Shown here piece by piece: positions 26,893 through 35,729 of a stretch of 63,810 bases of DNA; position 1 is the first letter of the stretch; every line of letters starts with the position of its first letter. Source of the stretch: Blastococcus sp. CT_GayMR19 (GTDB taxonomy: Bacteria; Actinomycetota; Actinomycetes; Mycobacteriales; Geodermatophilaceae); the NCBI RefSeq assembly GCF_004570385.1, contig NZ_SPQL01000019.1, forward strand, positions 1 through 63,810, read 5' to 3'. Position numbers and translations under genes: made by a program. Under the pieces are notes generated by a model. It searched no databases. It saw only the letters and a list, made by a program, of their open reading frames with translations, and had not been told where the DNA came from.

Positions 26893-28409
26893 CGCTCGCC
26901 CGCACCTGGTCGGTGGGCCTGGCCGGGGTGCACGGCGCCATGGTGGAGGTCGAGGTCGACATGGCCGCCGGTGTGCCGCAGGTGGTGCTCGTCGGACTCC
27001 CGGACGCGGTGGTGCGCCAGTCGGTGGACCGGGTTCGCGCAGCCGTCGTCAATGCGGGCGGCAGCTTTCCACTGCGCCGCATCACCATCGGGCTCTCGCC
27101 GGCGGCGATGCCGAAGCAGGGGAGCGGCTTCGACCTGGCGCTGGCGGCGGGGATCCTCGCGGCGAGCGGCGCCGTTCCGACGGAGGCGGTCGACCGGCTC
27201 GTGCTCCTCGGCGAACTCGGTCTCGACGGCTCGGTGCGCGGCATCCGCGGCGTCCTCCCGGCGGTGCTGGCCGCGGCCCGGGCGGGTCATCCGCAGGTGG
27301 TCGTCCCGGCAGCCAACGCGGAGGAGGCCGCGCTGGTCGAGAGCGTGGAGGTCCTTGCCGCAGACACGCTCGCGCAGGTCGTCGCCCACCTGGCCGGTCG
27401 GGTGGCTCTGCCCCGGCACGTCCGCGGGGCGCTGCCCGAGCCACCGGCGGTGCCCGACCTCGGTGACGTCGTCGGTCAGGCCGCGGGGCGGCGGGCGGTC
27501 GAGGTCGCCGCCGCGGGCGGCCACCACCTGTTCCTCGCCGGCCCACCCGGGGCGGGCAAGACGATGCTGGCGGAGCGGCTGCCCGGCCTCCTGCCACCGC
27601 TCGACGAACAGGCGGCGCTGGAGGTGACGGCGATCCATTCGGTGGCCGGCACGCTCCCACCCGAAGCGCCGCTGGTGGCCCGGCCGCCCTACGAGTCGCC
27701 GCACCACTCGGCGACGATGGCCGCGCTCATCGGCGGGGGCTCGGGGCAGATCCGGCCGGGCGCCCTCTGCCGCGCGCACCGCGGGGTGCTTTTCCTGGAC
27801 GAGGCGCCCGAGTTCCCGCGAGCCGTTCTCGACACCCTCCGCCAGCCGCTGGAACGCGGCAGCGTCACCATCCACCGCGCGGCCGGGGCGGCCACCTTCC
27901 CGTGCCGCGCGCAGCTCGTGCTCGCCGCCAACCCGTGTCCGTGCGCCACGGCCGCGGGCGACGCGGCGTGCACCTGCAGTGCGCTGGAGCGGCGGCGGTA
28001 CCGGTCGCGCCTGTCCGGGCCGCTGCTCGACCGCATCGACCTGCGGGTGGACCTGCCGCCGGTGACCCGGGCGGCCTGGCTGGACGGGTACGGGGACCCG
28101 GAGACCACGGCGACCGTGGCCCGGCGCGTGGCCGCGGCCCGCGCGGCCGCGGCGGAGCGGCTCGCCGGGACCGGTCTGACGGTGAACAGCCAGGTGCCCG
28201 GCCGGCTGCTGCGGAGCCGGTGGTCGGTGCCCCGGTCGTCGCTGGCGCTCGCCGAGCGGGCGCTGGAGCGGGGTGCCCTCTCGGTGCGCGGCTTCGACCG
28301 GGTCACCCGGGTCGCGTGGACCCTGGCGGACCTGGCGGGCCGGCCGGTGCCCGGTCCCGACGAGGTGGCCGAGGCGCTCGGCATGCGCCTGCAGCGGGTC
28401 GCGGCATGA
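26889..28409 (+). CDS. comM: YifB/ComM family Mg-chelatase-like AAA ATPase
   Basis: 506 aa. N-terminal Lon-like/ChlI domain (VEVEVDMAAGVPQVVLVGLP, PKQGSGFDLALA near 78), AAA+ core with Walker A LAGPPGAGKTMLAERLPG near 217, Walker B GVLFLDEAPEF near 300, an internal Cys cluster (NPCPCATAAGDAACTC near 350) and the C-terminal domain. In Gram-negatives ComM is a branch-migration helicase in natural transformation. GTG start overlaps yraN; stop overlaps dprA. Confidence 0.92.
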   Translation: MTLARTWSVGLAGVHGAMVEVEVDMAAGVPQVVLVGLPDAVVRQSVDRVRAAVVNAGGSFPLRRITIGLSPAAMPKQGSGFDLALAAGILAASGAVPTEAVDRLVLLGELGLDGSVRGIRGVLPAVLAAARAGHPQVVVPAANAEEAALVESVEVLAADTLAQVVAHLAGRVALPRHVRGALPEPPAVPDLGDVVGQAAGRRAVEVAAAGGHHLFLAGPPGAGKTMLAERLPGLLPPLDEQAALEVTAIHSVAGTLPPEAPLVARPPYESPHHSATMAALIGGGSGQIRPGALCRAHRGVLFLDEAPEFPRAVLDTLRQPLERGSVTIHRAAGAATFPCRAQLVLAANPCPCATAAGDAACTCSALERRRYRSRLSGPLLDRIDLRVDLPPVTRAAWLDGYGDPETTATVARRVAAARAAAAERLAGTGLTVNSQVPGRLLRSRWSVPRSSLALAERALERGALSVRGFDRVTRVAWTLADLAGRPVPGPDEVAEALGMRLQRVAA

Positions 28410-29662
28410 CGCTGGACGAGGATCTGGAGGCCGCGGCCGGAACGGGCGGACGGCTGCCCACGGGGGAGGTGCACCCGGCGCTGCGGCGGGCCCGGGCGTG
28501 GCTCAGCCGGGTGGCCGAACCCGGGACCGTCGACTTCTGGCGGTTCGTGGACGCAGTGGGTCCCGTCGCGGCCGCACAGCAGCTGCGCGGCGGAAGGGCG
28601 CCGGAGCGGATCCGCACGCTGGTGGGCGCCCGGGCCGGGCAGGACGAGACCTTGGCGGACCTGCGGCGCGCCGAGCAGTGCGGGGCGCGCCTGATCGTGC
28701 CGGAGGACGACGAGTGGCCGGCCCTGCCGCTCCACGCCCTGACGGTCGCCGTGAGCGGCGAGCCCGACGACCCCCGGTATCAGTCCGACCGGACGACCGC
28801 GCCGGTCCCCCCGGTGGCGCTCTGGGCGCGCGGTTCGGCCCGTCTCGACGAGCTCGTCGAGCGCTCGGTCGCCATCGTCGGCTCGCGAGCGTCGACCGCG
28901 TACGGGGAGCACGTCGCGGCCGAGCTCGGTCACCGGCTGGGGGAGCGCGGCTGGACGGTGGTCTCCGGCGGGGCGTTCGGCATCGACGCGGCCGCCCACC
29001 GCGGCGCGATGGCCGCCGAGGCGCCGACGCTGGCCGTCCTCGCCTGCGGCGTCGACCGGCCCTATCCGGCTGCGCACGGCGCTCTGTTCGCCCGCATCGC
29101 CGAGACCGGCCTGCTGGTCAGCGAATGGCCGCCCGGGTGCGCACCGCTCCGGCACCGCTTCCTCGTTCGCAACCGGCTGATCGCCGCCCTGACGCGCGGC
29201 ACCGTGGTCGTGGAGGCCGCGGCCCGCTCGGGTGCCCAGGCGACGGCGAAGCGGGCCCGGCGGCTGGGGCGGGAGGTGCTGGTCGTTCCGGGGCCGGTGA
29301 CCTCGGCGATGTCGGTCGGCTGCCACGAGCTGCTCCGCGATCCCGATATCCAGGCGACGCTGGTGGCCTCGGTAGAGCACGTGATCGAGGCGGTGGGCGG
29401 CATCGGCGTCGATCTCGCCGCACCGCCGGACCGTCCCACAGGCCCACGGGACGGGTTGTCCGACCTCGCGAGCCGGGTCCTGGATGCCTGCCCGGTGCGC
29501 ACGGGGGTCGGTCCCGAGCGGCTGGCGGCGGTCGCGGGCTGCGACGTGCTGGAGGTGCTGCGCGTCCTCCCGGCCCTGGAACTGGCTGATCTCGTGCAGT
29601 GGACCGGCACCGGCTGGCGGCTGGCCCCGCCCCCTCGAGAGGCGGTGACTCGCGGAGGTTGA
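28406..29662 (+). CDS. dprA: DNA-processing protein DprA
   Basis: 418 aa. An N-terminal helical region (about 1-130), then the Rossmann-like core: VAIVGSRASTAYGEHVAAEL near 155, VSGGAFGIDAAAHRGAM near 190, RNRLIAALTRGTVVVEAA near 255 and a C-terminal winged helix (LSDLASRVLDACPV to ALELADLVQ). DprA loads RecA on incoming single-stranded DNA. ATG overlaps the comM stop (ATGA). A stretch of about 15 residues before the core (SGEPDDPRYQSDRTTAP) looks like an insertion. Confidence 0.94.
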   Translation: MTLDEDLEAAAGTGGRLPTGEVHPALRRARAWLSRVAEPGTVDFWRFVDAVGPVAAAQQLRGGRAPERIRTLVGARAGQDETLADLRRAEQCGARLIVPEDDEWPALPLHALTVAVSGEPDDPRYQSDRTTAPVPPVALWARGSARLDELVERSVAIVGSRASTAYGEHVAAELGHRLGERGWTVVSGGAFGIDAAAHRGAMAAEAPTLAVLACGVDRPYPAAHGALFARIAETGLLVSEWPPGCAPLRHRFLVRNRLIAALTRGTVVVEAAARSGAQATAKRARRLGREVLVVPGPVTSAMSVGCHELLRDPDIQATLVASVEHVIEAVGGIGVDLAAPPDRPTGPRDGLSDLASRVLDACPVRTGVGPERLAAVAGCDVLEVLRVLPALELADLVQWTGTGWRLAPPPREAVTRGG

Positions 29663-29709
29663 GCCACCGGAATGTCATGGGCGAGAGCCGTCATAGGGCT
29701 GAACATGGA

Positions 29710-29715
29710 TAGCCT
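29710..29715 (+). promoter_or_regulatory. -10 element of a leaderless transcript (orphan gene)
   Basis: TAGCCT, seven bases before the ATG at 29723. This decides the start, since no ribosome site fits that codon. Confidence 0.5.
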
Positions 29716-29722
29716 GCGCCAT

Positions 29723-30193
29723 ATGGACCCGGCGATCGTCGCCCTCATCACGGCCGCCCTGACGACGTTCGTCGCCGCCGGGACCGCGTTGCTCGTCGCC
29801 CGACGGCAGCACGAACTGCAACTGATCCGGGAAATGGACGCCGCGTCGATCGCGCGGCTGGGGGCGTTCCTCGGCGCAACGCACGCCGTCTCACTTGCCG
29901 TGTCCAAACTTGCGCGCGCATCCGAGAGCGACAAGGCGGATGTCGAGGCGGAGGCCGACGAGACAGCCGATCGGATGAATACCGCCTTGGCCGCTGTGCG
30001 CGTCGCTGAGCCCAACCTTGTCGTTTCTGCTGCGAGGGCTTTGGATCGCTACCTGATCGAGTTGTTGGACGATGCCAGGTCCAGCCAATGGGAGCGTGAA
30101 GCCTGGCGACAGCGGCGTGCAGCGACGGAGACACTCGTCGATGACGTGATCGTCGCAAGCCGCGATTCTGTAGAGGCGCGGAAGCGGAAGTAG
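29723..30193 (+). CDS. Membrane-anchored helical hypothetical protein of lower GC
   Basis: 156 aa. Residues 4-22 (IVALITAALTTFVAAGTALL) are one transmembrane helix, then a basic RRQHE and a long charged helical region likely to form a coiled coil (REMDAASIARL, KADVEAEADETADRMNTAL). No family recognised. Bases 29881-30120 are about 64% GC by hand count, clearly below neighbours, and codon third positions include many A/T, so recent transfer is likely. Upstream in-frame ATGs at 29672 and 29705 are alternatives. It interrupts the dprA-xerC interval. Confidence 0.7.
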   Translation: MDPAIVALITAALTTFVAAGTALLVARRQHELQLIREMDAASIARLGAFLGATHAVSLAVSKLARASESDKADVEAEADETADRMNTALAAVRVAEPNLVVSAARALDRYLIELLDDARSSQWEREAWRQRRAATETLVDDVIVASRDSVEARKRK

Positions 30194-30319
30194 CAACTAC
30201 TCGCGACGGCGACGGTCATGTCCGGGCAGTCGACCGACTGGCGCGCACCCTGTGCTGACTGGGCCACCGGACCGGCGCGGCGCCTTGACGCCCCGGAGCC
30301 GGCATCGGACGGTTCGGGG

Positions 30320-31255
30320 ATGACCGCCGGGACAGCAGACGTGCGCGCCGCGCTGCCGCCGGCGCTCGCCGAGGCCCTCGCCGGCTACGAGGACCACCTG
30401 CGGAGCCAGCGGGACCTGTCCGAGCACACCGTGCGCGGCTACGTGGCCGACGCCGTGGGGCTCCTCGACCACCTGACGCGGCGGGGCGGCGAGCAGGCGC
30501 ACGACCTCGATCTGGCGGCGCTGCGCAGCTGGCTGGCCCAGGGACGCACACGGGGGCACAGCCGCGCCACGACCGCCCGCCATGCCGCATCGGCCCGGTC
30601 CTTCACCGCGTGGCTGCGCCGCGCCGGCCTGACCCCGCAGGACGTCGGGCAACGCCTGGTGAGCCCGAAGGCGCACCGCATCCTCCCCGGCGTCCTCGCC
30701 CCGGAGCAGGCCCGCGCGGTCGTCGACGCCGTGGCCGGCGCGGAGGAACCGGTCGGGCTGCGGGACTCGGTGGTCCTCGAGCTGCTGTACGCCAGCGGCA
30801 TCCGGGTCAGCGAGCTGGTCGGCCTCGACGTCGACGACGTGGACCGGGGCCGTCGATTGCTGCGCGTGCTCGGAAAGGGCCGCAAGGAGCGGAGCGTGCC
30901 CTACGGCGTCCCGGCCGAGCGCGCCGTCGACGCCTGGCTGACCCGTGGCCGCCCCGCCCTGGCGTCCGCCGATTCCGGTCCCGCCCTGCTGCTGGGTGCC
31001 CGTGGGCGCCGGCTCGATCCCCGCGAGGCACGCCGGATCGTCCACGCGGCCACCGCCGGGGTCCCGGGCGCCCCGGACATCGGCCCGCACGGGCTGCGGC
31101 ACTCGGCGGCGACCCACGTGCTCGAGGGCGGCGCCGACCTGCGCTCCGTCCAGGAGCTGCTCGGCCACGCTAGCCTCGCAACAACCCAGATCTACACCCA
31201 CGTGACGGTCGAGCGGCTCCGTGCGGTCCACGCCCAGGCTCATCCCCGGGCCTGA
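30320..31255 (+). CDS. xerC: Tyrosine recombinase XerC
   Basis: 311 aa, the usual length. N-terminal SAM-like core-binding domain (about 15-105) and catalytic domain with all active residues: Arg in ASGIRVSEL near 160, Lys in LGKGRKER near 187, HGLRHSAA near 257, His in ELLGHASL near 281, and Tyr in [10 protein letters not shown] near 292. Resolves chromosome dimers at dif with XerD. ATG 30320 fits the family length; a frame open to 30218 would add 34 residues. Its place between dprA and rpsB marks it as the chromosomal enzyme, not a phage integrase. Confidence 0.92.
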   Translation: MTAGTADVRAALPPALAEALAGYEDHLRSQRDLSEHTVRGYVADAVGLLDHLTRRGGEQAHDLDLAALRSWLAQGRTRGHSRATTARHAASARSFTAWLRRAGLTPQDVGQRLVSPKAHRILPGVLAPEQARAVVDAVAGAEEPVGLRDSVVLELLYASGIRVSELVGLDVDDVDRGRRLLRVLGKGRKERSVPYGVPAERAVDAWLTRGRPALASADSGPALLLGARGRRLDPREARRIVHAATAGVPGAPDIGPHGLRHSAATHVLEGGADLRSVQELLGHASLATTQIYTHVTVERLRAVHAQAHPRA

Positions 31256-31357
31256 ACGGCCGTCCGGGTGGTGGCAGGATCGGCGGAAGCCATGACCGGG
31301 CAGGACCACCGCAGGACCGTCCCGCAGGACCGAGCACCAGCACCGAGGAGCGCGCCC

Positions 31358-32158
31358 GTGTCTGAGGCCACCATCGACGATCTCGACGAGGTCGGTGAGG
31401 ACACCGACGCCCTGCTGGCCGCGCTCTGGAACGACTACGTCGCCGGCCGGGACTCCGCGCTGCGCGACCGGCTGATCCTGCACTACGCGCCGCTGGTCAA
31501 GTACGTCGCCGGCCGCGTCGGCAGCGGTCTCCCCGCGCACGTCGAGCAGGCAGACCTCGTCTCCTACGGCACCTTCGGGCTGATCGACGCGATCACCCGG
31601 TTCGAGCCCACCCGCGAGGTCAAGTTCGAGAGCTACGCGATGGCGCGCATCCGCGGCGCCATCATCGACGAGCTGCGCAACACCGACTGGATCCCGCGGT
31701 CGGTCCGCATGAAGGCCCGTCAGTTCGAGCGGGCGGTCGCCGACCTCGAAGCGAAGTTCCAGCGCACCCCGACCGAGGAGGAGGTCGCCGAGGTCATGGA
31801 GATGGAGGTCGAGGACGTCCGGAAGTTCCTCGGCCAGCTGTCCCTGGTCAACGTCGTCGCCCTGGACGAGCTCCTGACCGACGACGACGGCGGATCGCCG
31901 CGACTGGGCGACACGCTCCAGGACTCCAGCGCCCTCGATCCGCAGGCGATGGCCGAGCACGGCGAGGCCCGCCAGCTCCTGGCGCGCGCCGTCGAGCAGC
32001 TGCCGGAGCGGGAGAAGGTCGTGGTCAGCCTCTACTACTTCGAGGGCCTGACCCTGGCCGACATCGGCCGTGTGCTCGGCGTGACCGAGAGCCGCATCTG
32101 CCAGATGCACACCAAGGCCGTGCTCCACCTGCGCACCAAGCTCGCCGACATCGCCTGA
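31358..32158 (+). CDS. whiG: RNA polymerase sigma factor, WhiG/FliA family
   Basis: 266 aa sigma-28-type factor: region 2 [20 protein letters not shown] near 45 and [19 protein letters not shown] near 85, region 3 with [20 protein letters not shown] near 115, region 4 [20 protein letters not shown] near 217 and [14 protein letters not shown]. In Streptomyces WhiG starts sporulation; in motile actinobacteria it drives flagellar genes. No flagellar genes are in the window. GTG 31358 is chosen because GAGGAG is seven bases upstream; an ATG at 31292 would add 22 residues. Confidence 0.9.
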   Translation: MSEATIDDLDEVGEDTDALLAALWNDYVAGRDSALRDRLILHYAPLVKYVAGRVGSGLPAHVEQADLVSYGTFGLIDAITRFEPTREVKFESYAMARIRGAIIDELRNTDWIPRSVRMKARQFERAVADLEAKFQRTPTEEEVAEVMEMEVEDVRKFLGQLSLVNVVALDELLTDDDGGSPRLGDTLQDSSALDPQAMAEHGEARQLLARAVEQLPEREKVVVSLYYFEGLTLADIGRVLGVTESRICQMHTKAVLHLRTKLADIA

Positions 32159-32162
32159 GACC

Positions 32163-32246
32163 GTGACCGGCACGGAGCCGGCGGGCGCCCGCTACGACGG
32201 TGCCGACTGGTAGGACGCGTGGGCGCAGACCGACGGCGCCAGAGCG
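32163..32246 (+). other. Severed N-terminus of the methyltransferase (in-frame amber at 32211-32213)
   Basis: From GTG 32163, four bases after whiG, the frame reads VTGTEPAGARYDGADW, stop TAG, DAWAQTDGARA and then joins the methyltransferase in frame. The family motif here is DWYDAW, so TAG replaces a Tyr codon (TAC or TAT). Confidence 0.75.
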
Positions 32247-32861
32247 ATGGCCGCGGCGCAGGCGGCCCTCGCCGAGCTGATCCCCAACGGACGGGGACTC
32301 GCCGTCGACCTCGGGTGCGGGACCGGCCTGCATGCCGACACCGTTCGGCGCCGCGGCTACGACGTGCTCGGTCTCGATGTCAGCGCGGACCAGGCGCGTC
32401 TCGCCCGCTCGCGCGTCGCCGTGCTCAGAGCCGACGCGCGAGCCGTCCCCCTGCGCGACGGCGTCGCCTCCCTGGTGTTCTCCGTGCTGACGCACACCGA
32501 CATCGATGGCTTCGGCACCCTCGTCGGCGAGGCGGTCCCCCTGCTGGCTCCCGGTGGCTGCTTCGTCCACGTGGGAGTCCACCCCTGCTTGGTGAGCCCC
32601 GTCGCCGAGCGGTTGGCCGACGGGGTGCGCATCCACCCGGGGTACCGGGTCGGCGGCTGGCGGGAGCGCACGCCGCACACGGGGAACGCGGTCCGCAGCC
32701 GGGTCGGCGTCCACCACCTCCCGCTGGAGCTCCTGCTGTCCGCTGCCCTGCATCCGGCCGCGCCCGTCGACGCCGTGACGGAACGAGGCGGGGACGCGGT
32801 TCCGGAATTCCTGTCCTTCCGCCTCCGGCGGGCACCGGTCGATCCAGCACGAGCTGGATGA
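32247..32861 (+). CDS. Class I SAM-dependent methyltransferase, N-terminally truncated
   Basis: 204 aa from ATG 32247. Motif I LAVDLGCGTGLHADTV near residue 18, VLGLDVSADQA near 40, LRADARAVPLRDG near 59, and LLAPGGCFVHVG near 100 mark a class I methyltransferase of the small-molecule type. The preceding 28 codons are in frame but broken by TAG at 32211, and no ribosome site precedes 32247, so this is either a pseudogene in formation or a product restarting internally. The SAM pocket itself is intact. Substrate unknown. Co-directional with whiG. Confidence 0.65.
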   Translation: MAAAQAALAELIPNGRGLAVDLGCGTGLHADTVRRRGYDVLGLDVSADQARLARSRVAVLRADARAVPLRDGVASLVFSVLTHTDIDGFGTLVGEAVPLLAPGGCFVHVGVHPCLVSPVAERLADGVRIHPGYRVGGWRERTPHTGNAVRSRVGVHHLPLELLLSAALHPAAPVDAVTERGGDAVPEFLSFRLRRAPVDPARAG

Positions 32862-32951
32862 CACGGAGCCCGGCCACCTCGTGAACGAGCCGAGGCGGCG
32901 ACTGCCCATCGGCCCGCCGGGCGAGCGGGACCGCGCCGTCCATGGGACCGC

Positions 32952-33458
32952 TCATCCCAGCGGCAGCAGCCGGATCCCCGGAGGCCGGAGCAGCAGCAAC
33001 GGATCCAGATAGGTGTCCCCGCGACGCACGCCCCAGTGCAGGCAGGCCGCGGCCGCACACCCGGCATGACCGGTGGCCAGGATGCCGATGGGAGAGCCCC
33101 GCGCCACCGCCTGACCCGCCCCCACCGACGGGGCGACCGGCTCGTACGTCGTCCGCAGGCCGTTCGCGTGGTCGATGCTCACCACCGGCCGGCCGGCCAC
33201 CATCCCGGCGAAGACGACCACCCCGTCGCCGGCGGCGAGGACCGGGGCGCCCGCGGAGCCCGCGAGGTCCACTCCCCGGTGGCCGGGGCCGTACGCGTGC
33301 GGCGGCGGCTCGAACGGCCGGCCGACCGCGAGCGGCCCGTCGAGCGGGACCGTCCACAGGGCCACCGGCGGGAGCGGGCGCTCGGGAGCAGCGGTCGCGG
33401 CCGACGGGGCCACCACGCAGGTGAGCAGGATCAGCAGGGCTGCGGGGCGATGTCGCAC
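32952..33458 (-). CDS. M23 (LytM-like) peptidase domain protein, secreted
   Basis: 168 aa. Signal peptide [20 protein letters not shown] then a lysostaphin-type domain: [19 protein letters not shown] near residue 59 supplies the first His and Asp, but the usual HxH of the second motif reads CLHWGVR near 140, with Cys for the first His. It either cuts peptidoglycan cross-links using an altered zinc site or is a non-catalytic LytM regulator. From memory an M23 gene beside rpsB is conserved in mycobacteria. Divergent from rpsB. Confidence 0.85.
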   Translation of the reverse strand: MRHRPAALLILLTCVVAPSAATAAPERPLPPVALWTVPLDGPLAVGRPFEPPPHAYGPGHRGVDLAGSAGAPVLAAGDGVVVFAGMVAGRPVVSIDHANGLRTTYEPVAPSVGAGQAVARGSPIGILATGHAGCAAAACLHWGVRRGDTYLDPLLLLRPPGIRLLPLG

Positions 33459-33554
33459 GGAGGGATCGTCGGCCCGGCCGGGACGCTGCGAGCGCCGGCC
33501 GCCGCATCTGTGGAGGGGCCGGAACGCTGGGGAAACCCACCCTGCGTCCTCGCG

Positions 33555-33560
33555 TATGCT
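33555..33560 (+). promoter_or_regulatory. Candidate -10 element for rpsB-tsf
   Basis: TATGCT, 196 bases before the rpsB ATG; predicts a leader of about 190 bases. A clear -35 is not seen. Confidence 0.45.
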
Positions 33561-33719
33561 GTCCGGTGCGGCCCGTCCCGACGGGTCGACTTCGCGCGTC
33601 CTCCTCCCGCCGGCTCAGGCGGGGCAGTCGCCACCTCGGTCCCAGCGGGCAACCGCCGGGGGTGTGGCGCCGCTGGACGCCAGGGCGGCGCACCACCCGG
33701 TGCCCGCGACAACCGAGAA

Positions 33720-33738
33720 GCGCGGCCACCGGCCGCGC
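33720..33738 (+). promoter_or_regulatory. Leader hairpin just upstream of the rpsB ribosome site
   Basis: GCGCGGCC, loop ACC, GGCCGCGC: 8-bp perfect stem ending 18 bases before the ATG, next to GAGAAAGG. Suited to translational feedback by S2. Confidence 0.45.
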
Positions 33739-33756
33739 GCACAGAGAAAGGCGACC

Positions 33757-34722
33757 ATGGCAGTCGTCAGCATGAAGCAGCTGCTCGACAGCGGCGTCCA
33801 CTTCGGGCATCAGACCCGTCGCTGGAACCCGAAGATGAAGCGCTTCATCTTCACCGAGCGCAACGGCATCTACATCATCGACCTGCAGCAGACGCTCGGG
33901 TACATCGACAACGCCTACGAGTTCGTCAAGCAGACGGTCGCCCACGGCGGCTCGATCCTGTTCGTCGGCACCAAGCGTCAGGCGCAGGAAGTCGTCGCCG
34001 AGCAGGCCACCCGCGTCGGCATGCCGTACGTGAACCAGCGCTGGCTGGGCGGCATGCTCACCAACTTCCAGACCGTGCACAAGAGGCTCCAGCGGCTCAA
34101 GGAGCTCGAGGACCTCGAGCAGACCGGCGCACTGGTCAGCCTCTCCAAGAAGGAGCAGCTGGTCCTCAGCCGCGAGAAGGCCAAGCTCGAGCGCAGCCTC
34201 GGCGGTATCCGCGACATGCAGAAGGTGCCCAGCGCCATCTGGATCGTGGACACCAAGAAGGAGCACATCGCCGTCGGCGAGGCGCGGAAGCTGAACATCC
34301 CGGTCGTCGCGATCCTGGACACCAACTGCGACCCCGACGAGGTCGACTACAAGATCCCGGGCAACGACGACGCGATCCGCAGCATCGCCGTCCTCACCCG
34401 CGTGATCGCCGACGCCGTCGCCGAGGGCCTCATGGCCCGTTCCGCCGCGCAGGCCAACGCCGGTCGCGACGAGGACGGCGGCGAGAAGGTCATCGGTGGC
34501 GACGAGCCGCTCGCCGACTGGGAGCGCGAGCTCCTGACCGGTGGCCAGGAAGCCGGCGCAGCCGCGGCGGCCACGGCCGCCACGGCTCAGGACGAGGCCA
34601 CCCCGCTGCCGGAGACCCCGGCCGAGCCGCCCACGGTCACCGCGAACGAGGTCGCCCCGACCGCGGGCGTCCCCGCCACCGGCGACACGAGCACCGGCAC
34701 CCAGGGCGCCCAGAACGGCTGA
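33757..34722 (+). CDS. rpsB: 30S ribosomal protein S2
   Basis: 321 aa. Canonical S2 core from [20 protein letters not shown] near residue 6 through FVGTKRQAQ near 69, [11 protein letters not shown] near 95, and [20 protein letters not shown] near 190 to about 235. A long tail of about 80 residues rich in Ala, Glu, Thr and Pro follows. S2 binds late to the 30S subunit and is needed for S1-type mRNA docking. First gene of rpsB-tsf, with a long structured leader. Confidence 0.96.
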   Translation: MAVVSMKQLLDSGVHFGHQTRRWNPKMKRFIFTERNGIYIIDLQQTLGYIDNAYEFVKQTVAHGGSILFVGTKRQAQEVVAEQATRVGMPYVNQRWLGGMLTNFQTVHKRLQRLKELEDLEQTGALVSLSKKEQLVLSREKAKLERSLGGIRDMQKVPSAIWIVDTKKEHIAVGEARKLNIPVVAILDTNCDPDEVDYKIPGNDDAIRSIAVLTRVIADAVAEGLMARSAAQANAGRDEDGGEKVIGGDEPLADWERELLTGGQEAGAAAAATAATAQDEATPLPETPAEPPTVTANEVAPTAGVPATGDTSTGTQGAQNG

Positions 34723-34727
34723 CGGTC

Positions 34728-34759
34728 CGGCGCCGTCCCCGTTCCCGGGGACGGCGCCG
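34728..34759 (+). terminator. Strong hairpin between rpsB and tsf (attenuator)
   Basis: 13-bp perfect arms (34728-34740 with 34747-34759) plus an inner G-C pair, leaving loop TTCC. It begins five bases after the rpsB stop with no U tract. Probably a partial terminator that sets the S2:EF-Ts ratio. Confidence 0.6.
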
Positions 34760-34811
34760 CGGCATGCCCGCACCGCACACCAGCACCACCCCAGACCACA
34801 GAGGAAGTGAC

Positions 34812-35627
34812 ATGGCTGAGTTCACCGCAGCCGACGTCAAGCGTCTCCGCGACGCCACCGGCGCCGGCATGATGGACTGCAAGAAGGCCCTGACCGAGGC
34901 CGACGGCGACTTCGACAAGGCCGTCGAGTTCCTGCGCGTCAAGGGCGCCAAGGACGTCGGCAAGCGCCTCGAGCGCTCCACGACCAACGGCATCGTCGTC
35001 AGCAAGGACGGCGCGCTGCTCGAGCTCGACTGCGAGACCGACTTCGTCGCCAAGAACGCCGACTTCGGCAAGCTCGCCGAGCGCCTGCTCGACATCGCGC
35101 TGCAGACCCGGCCGGCCGACGCGCAGGCCCTGCTGGCCACCGAGGTCGAGGGCCAGACCGTGGCCGCGCTCGTCGAGGGCGAGTCCGCCCGCATCGGCGA
35201 GAAGCTGGTCCTGAGCCGGTTCGCCGCCTTCGAGGGCACCACCGCCACGTACCTGCACAAGCGGGCCACCGACCTGCCCCCGGCGATCGGTGTCGCGGTG
35301 CAGTACTCAGGGGGCACCGAGGAGGCCGCGCGCAGCCTGGCGATGCACATCGCCGCCGCGCGTCCCCGCTTCCTCAGCCGCGACGAGGTCCCGGCCGAGA
35401 CGGTCGAGACCGAGCGCCGCGTCGCCGAGCAGACGGCCAAGGAGGAGGGCAAGCCCGAGCAGGCGATCGTGAAGATCGTCGAGGGCCGGGTCAACGCCTA
35501 CTACAAGGACTTCGTCCTGCTCGAGCAGCCGTCGATCACCGACCCCAAGCGCTCGGTCAAGCAGATCGTGGACGAGGCCGGCGTCACCGTCGAGCGCTTC
35601 GCCCGCTTCGAGGTCGGCCAGGCCTGA
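34812..35627 (+). CDS. tsf: Translation elongation factor Ts
   Basis: 271 aa. N-terminal UBA-like helix bundle with [20 protein letters not shown] near 12, the nucleotide-exchange contact [10 protein letters not shown] near 78 and dimerisation core up to [20 protein letters not shown]. Exchanges GDP for GTP on EF-Tu. ATG 34812 has GAGGAAGTG just upstream. Follows rpsB across an attenuator-like hairpin. Confidence 0.96.
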   Translation: MAEFTAADVKRLRDATGAGMMDCKKALTEADGDFDKAVEFLRVKGAKDVGKRLERSTTNGIVVSKDGALLELDCETDFVAKNADFGKLAERLLDIALQTRPADAQALLATEVEGQTVAALVEGESARIGEKLVLSRFAAFEGTTATYLHKRATDLPPAIGVAVQYSGGTEEAARSLAMHIAAARPRFLSRDEVPAETVETERRVAEQTAKEEGKPEQAIVKIVEGRVNAYYKDFVLLEQPSITDPKRSVKQIVDEAGVTVERFARFEVGQA

Positions 35628-35646
35628 GGCACAGCACGGACACGTT

Positions 35647-35677
35647 CGGCCCCGCTCCCCTCCCGGGAGCGGGGCCG
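35647..35677 (+). terminator. Terminator hairpin after tsf
   Basis: 13-bp perfect arms (35647-35659 with 35665-35677), five-base loop CTCCC, followed by TTCGTCC. Ends the rpsB-tsf transcript before pyrH. Confidence 0.7.
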
Positions 35678-35729
35678 TTCGTCCATGCGGCAGGATTCGA
35701 GCCACTGACTCCGAGCGAGGGATGACGCG

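Noticed and set aside
30320-31255. Phage or plasmid integrase and attachment site
   Set aside because: The recombinase has XerC length and sits in the conserved chromosomal place; no tRNA, att repeat or phage gene is near.
31358-32158. Naming the sigma factor FliA on the basis of flagella
   Set aside because: No flagellar gene is in the window; the position after xerC matches WhiG, though function may still be motility.
32211-32213. Recoding (selenocysteine or pyrrolysine) at the in-frame stop
   Set aside because: The codon is TAG, not TGA, and nothing suggests pyrrolysine machinery; a nonsense mutation of Tyr is simpler.
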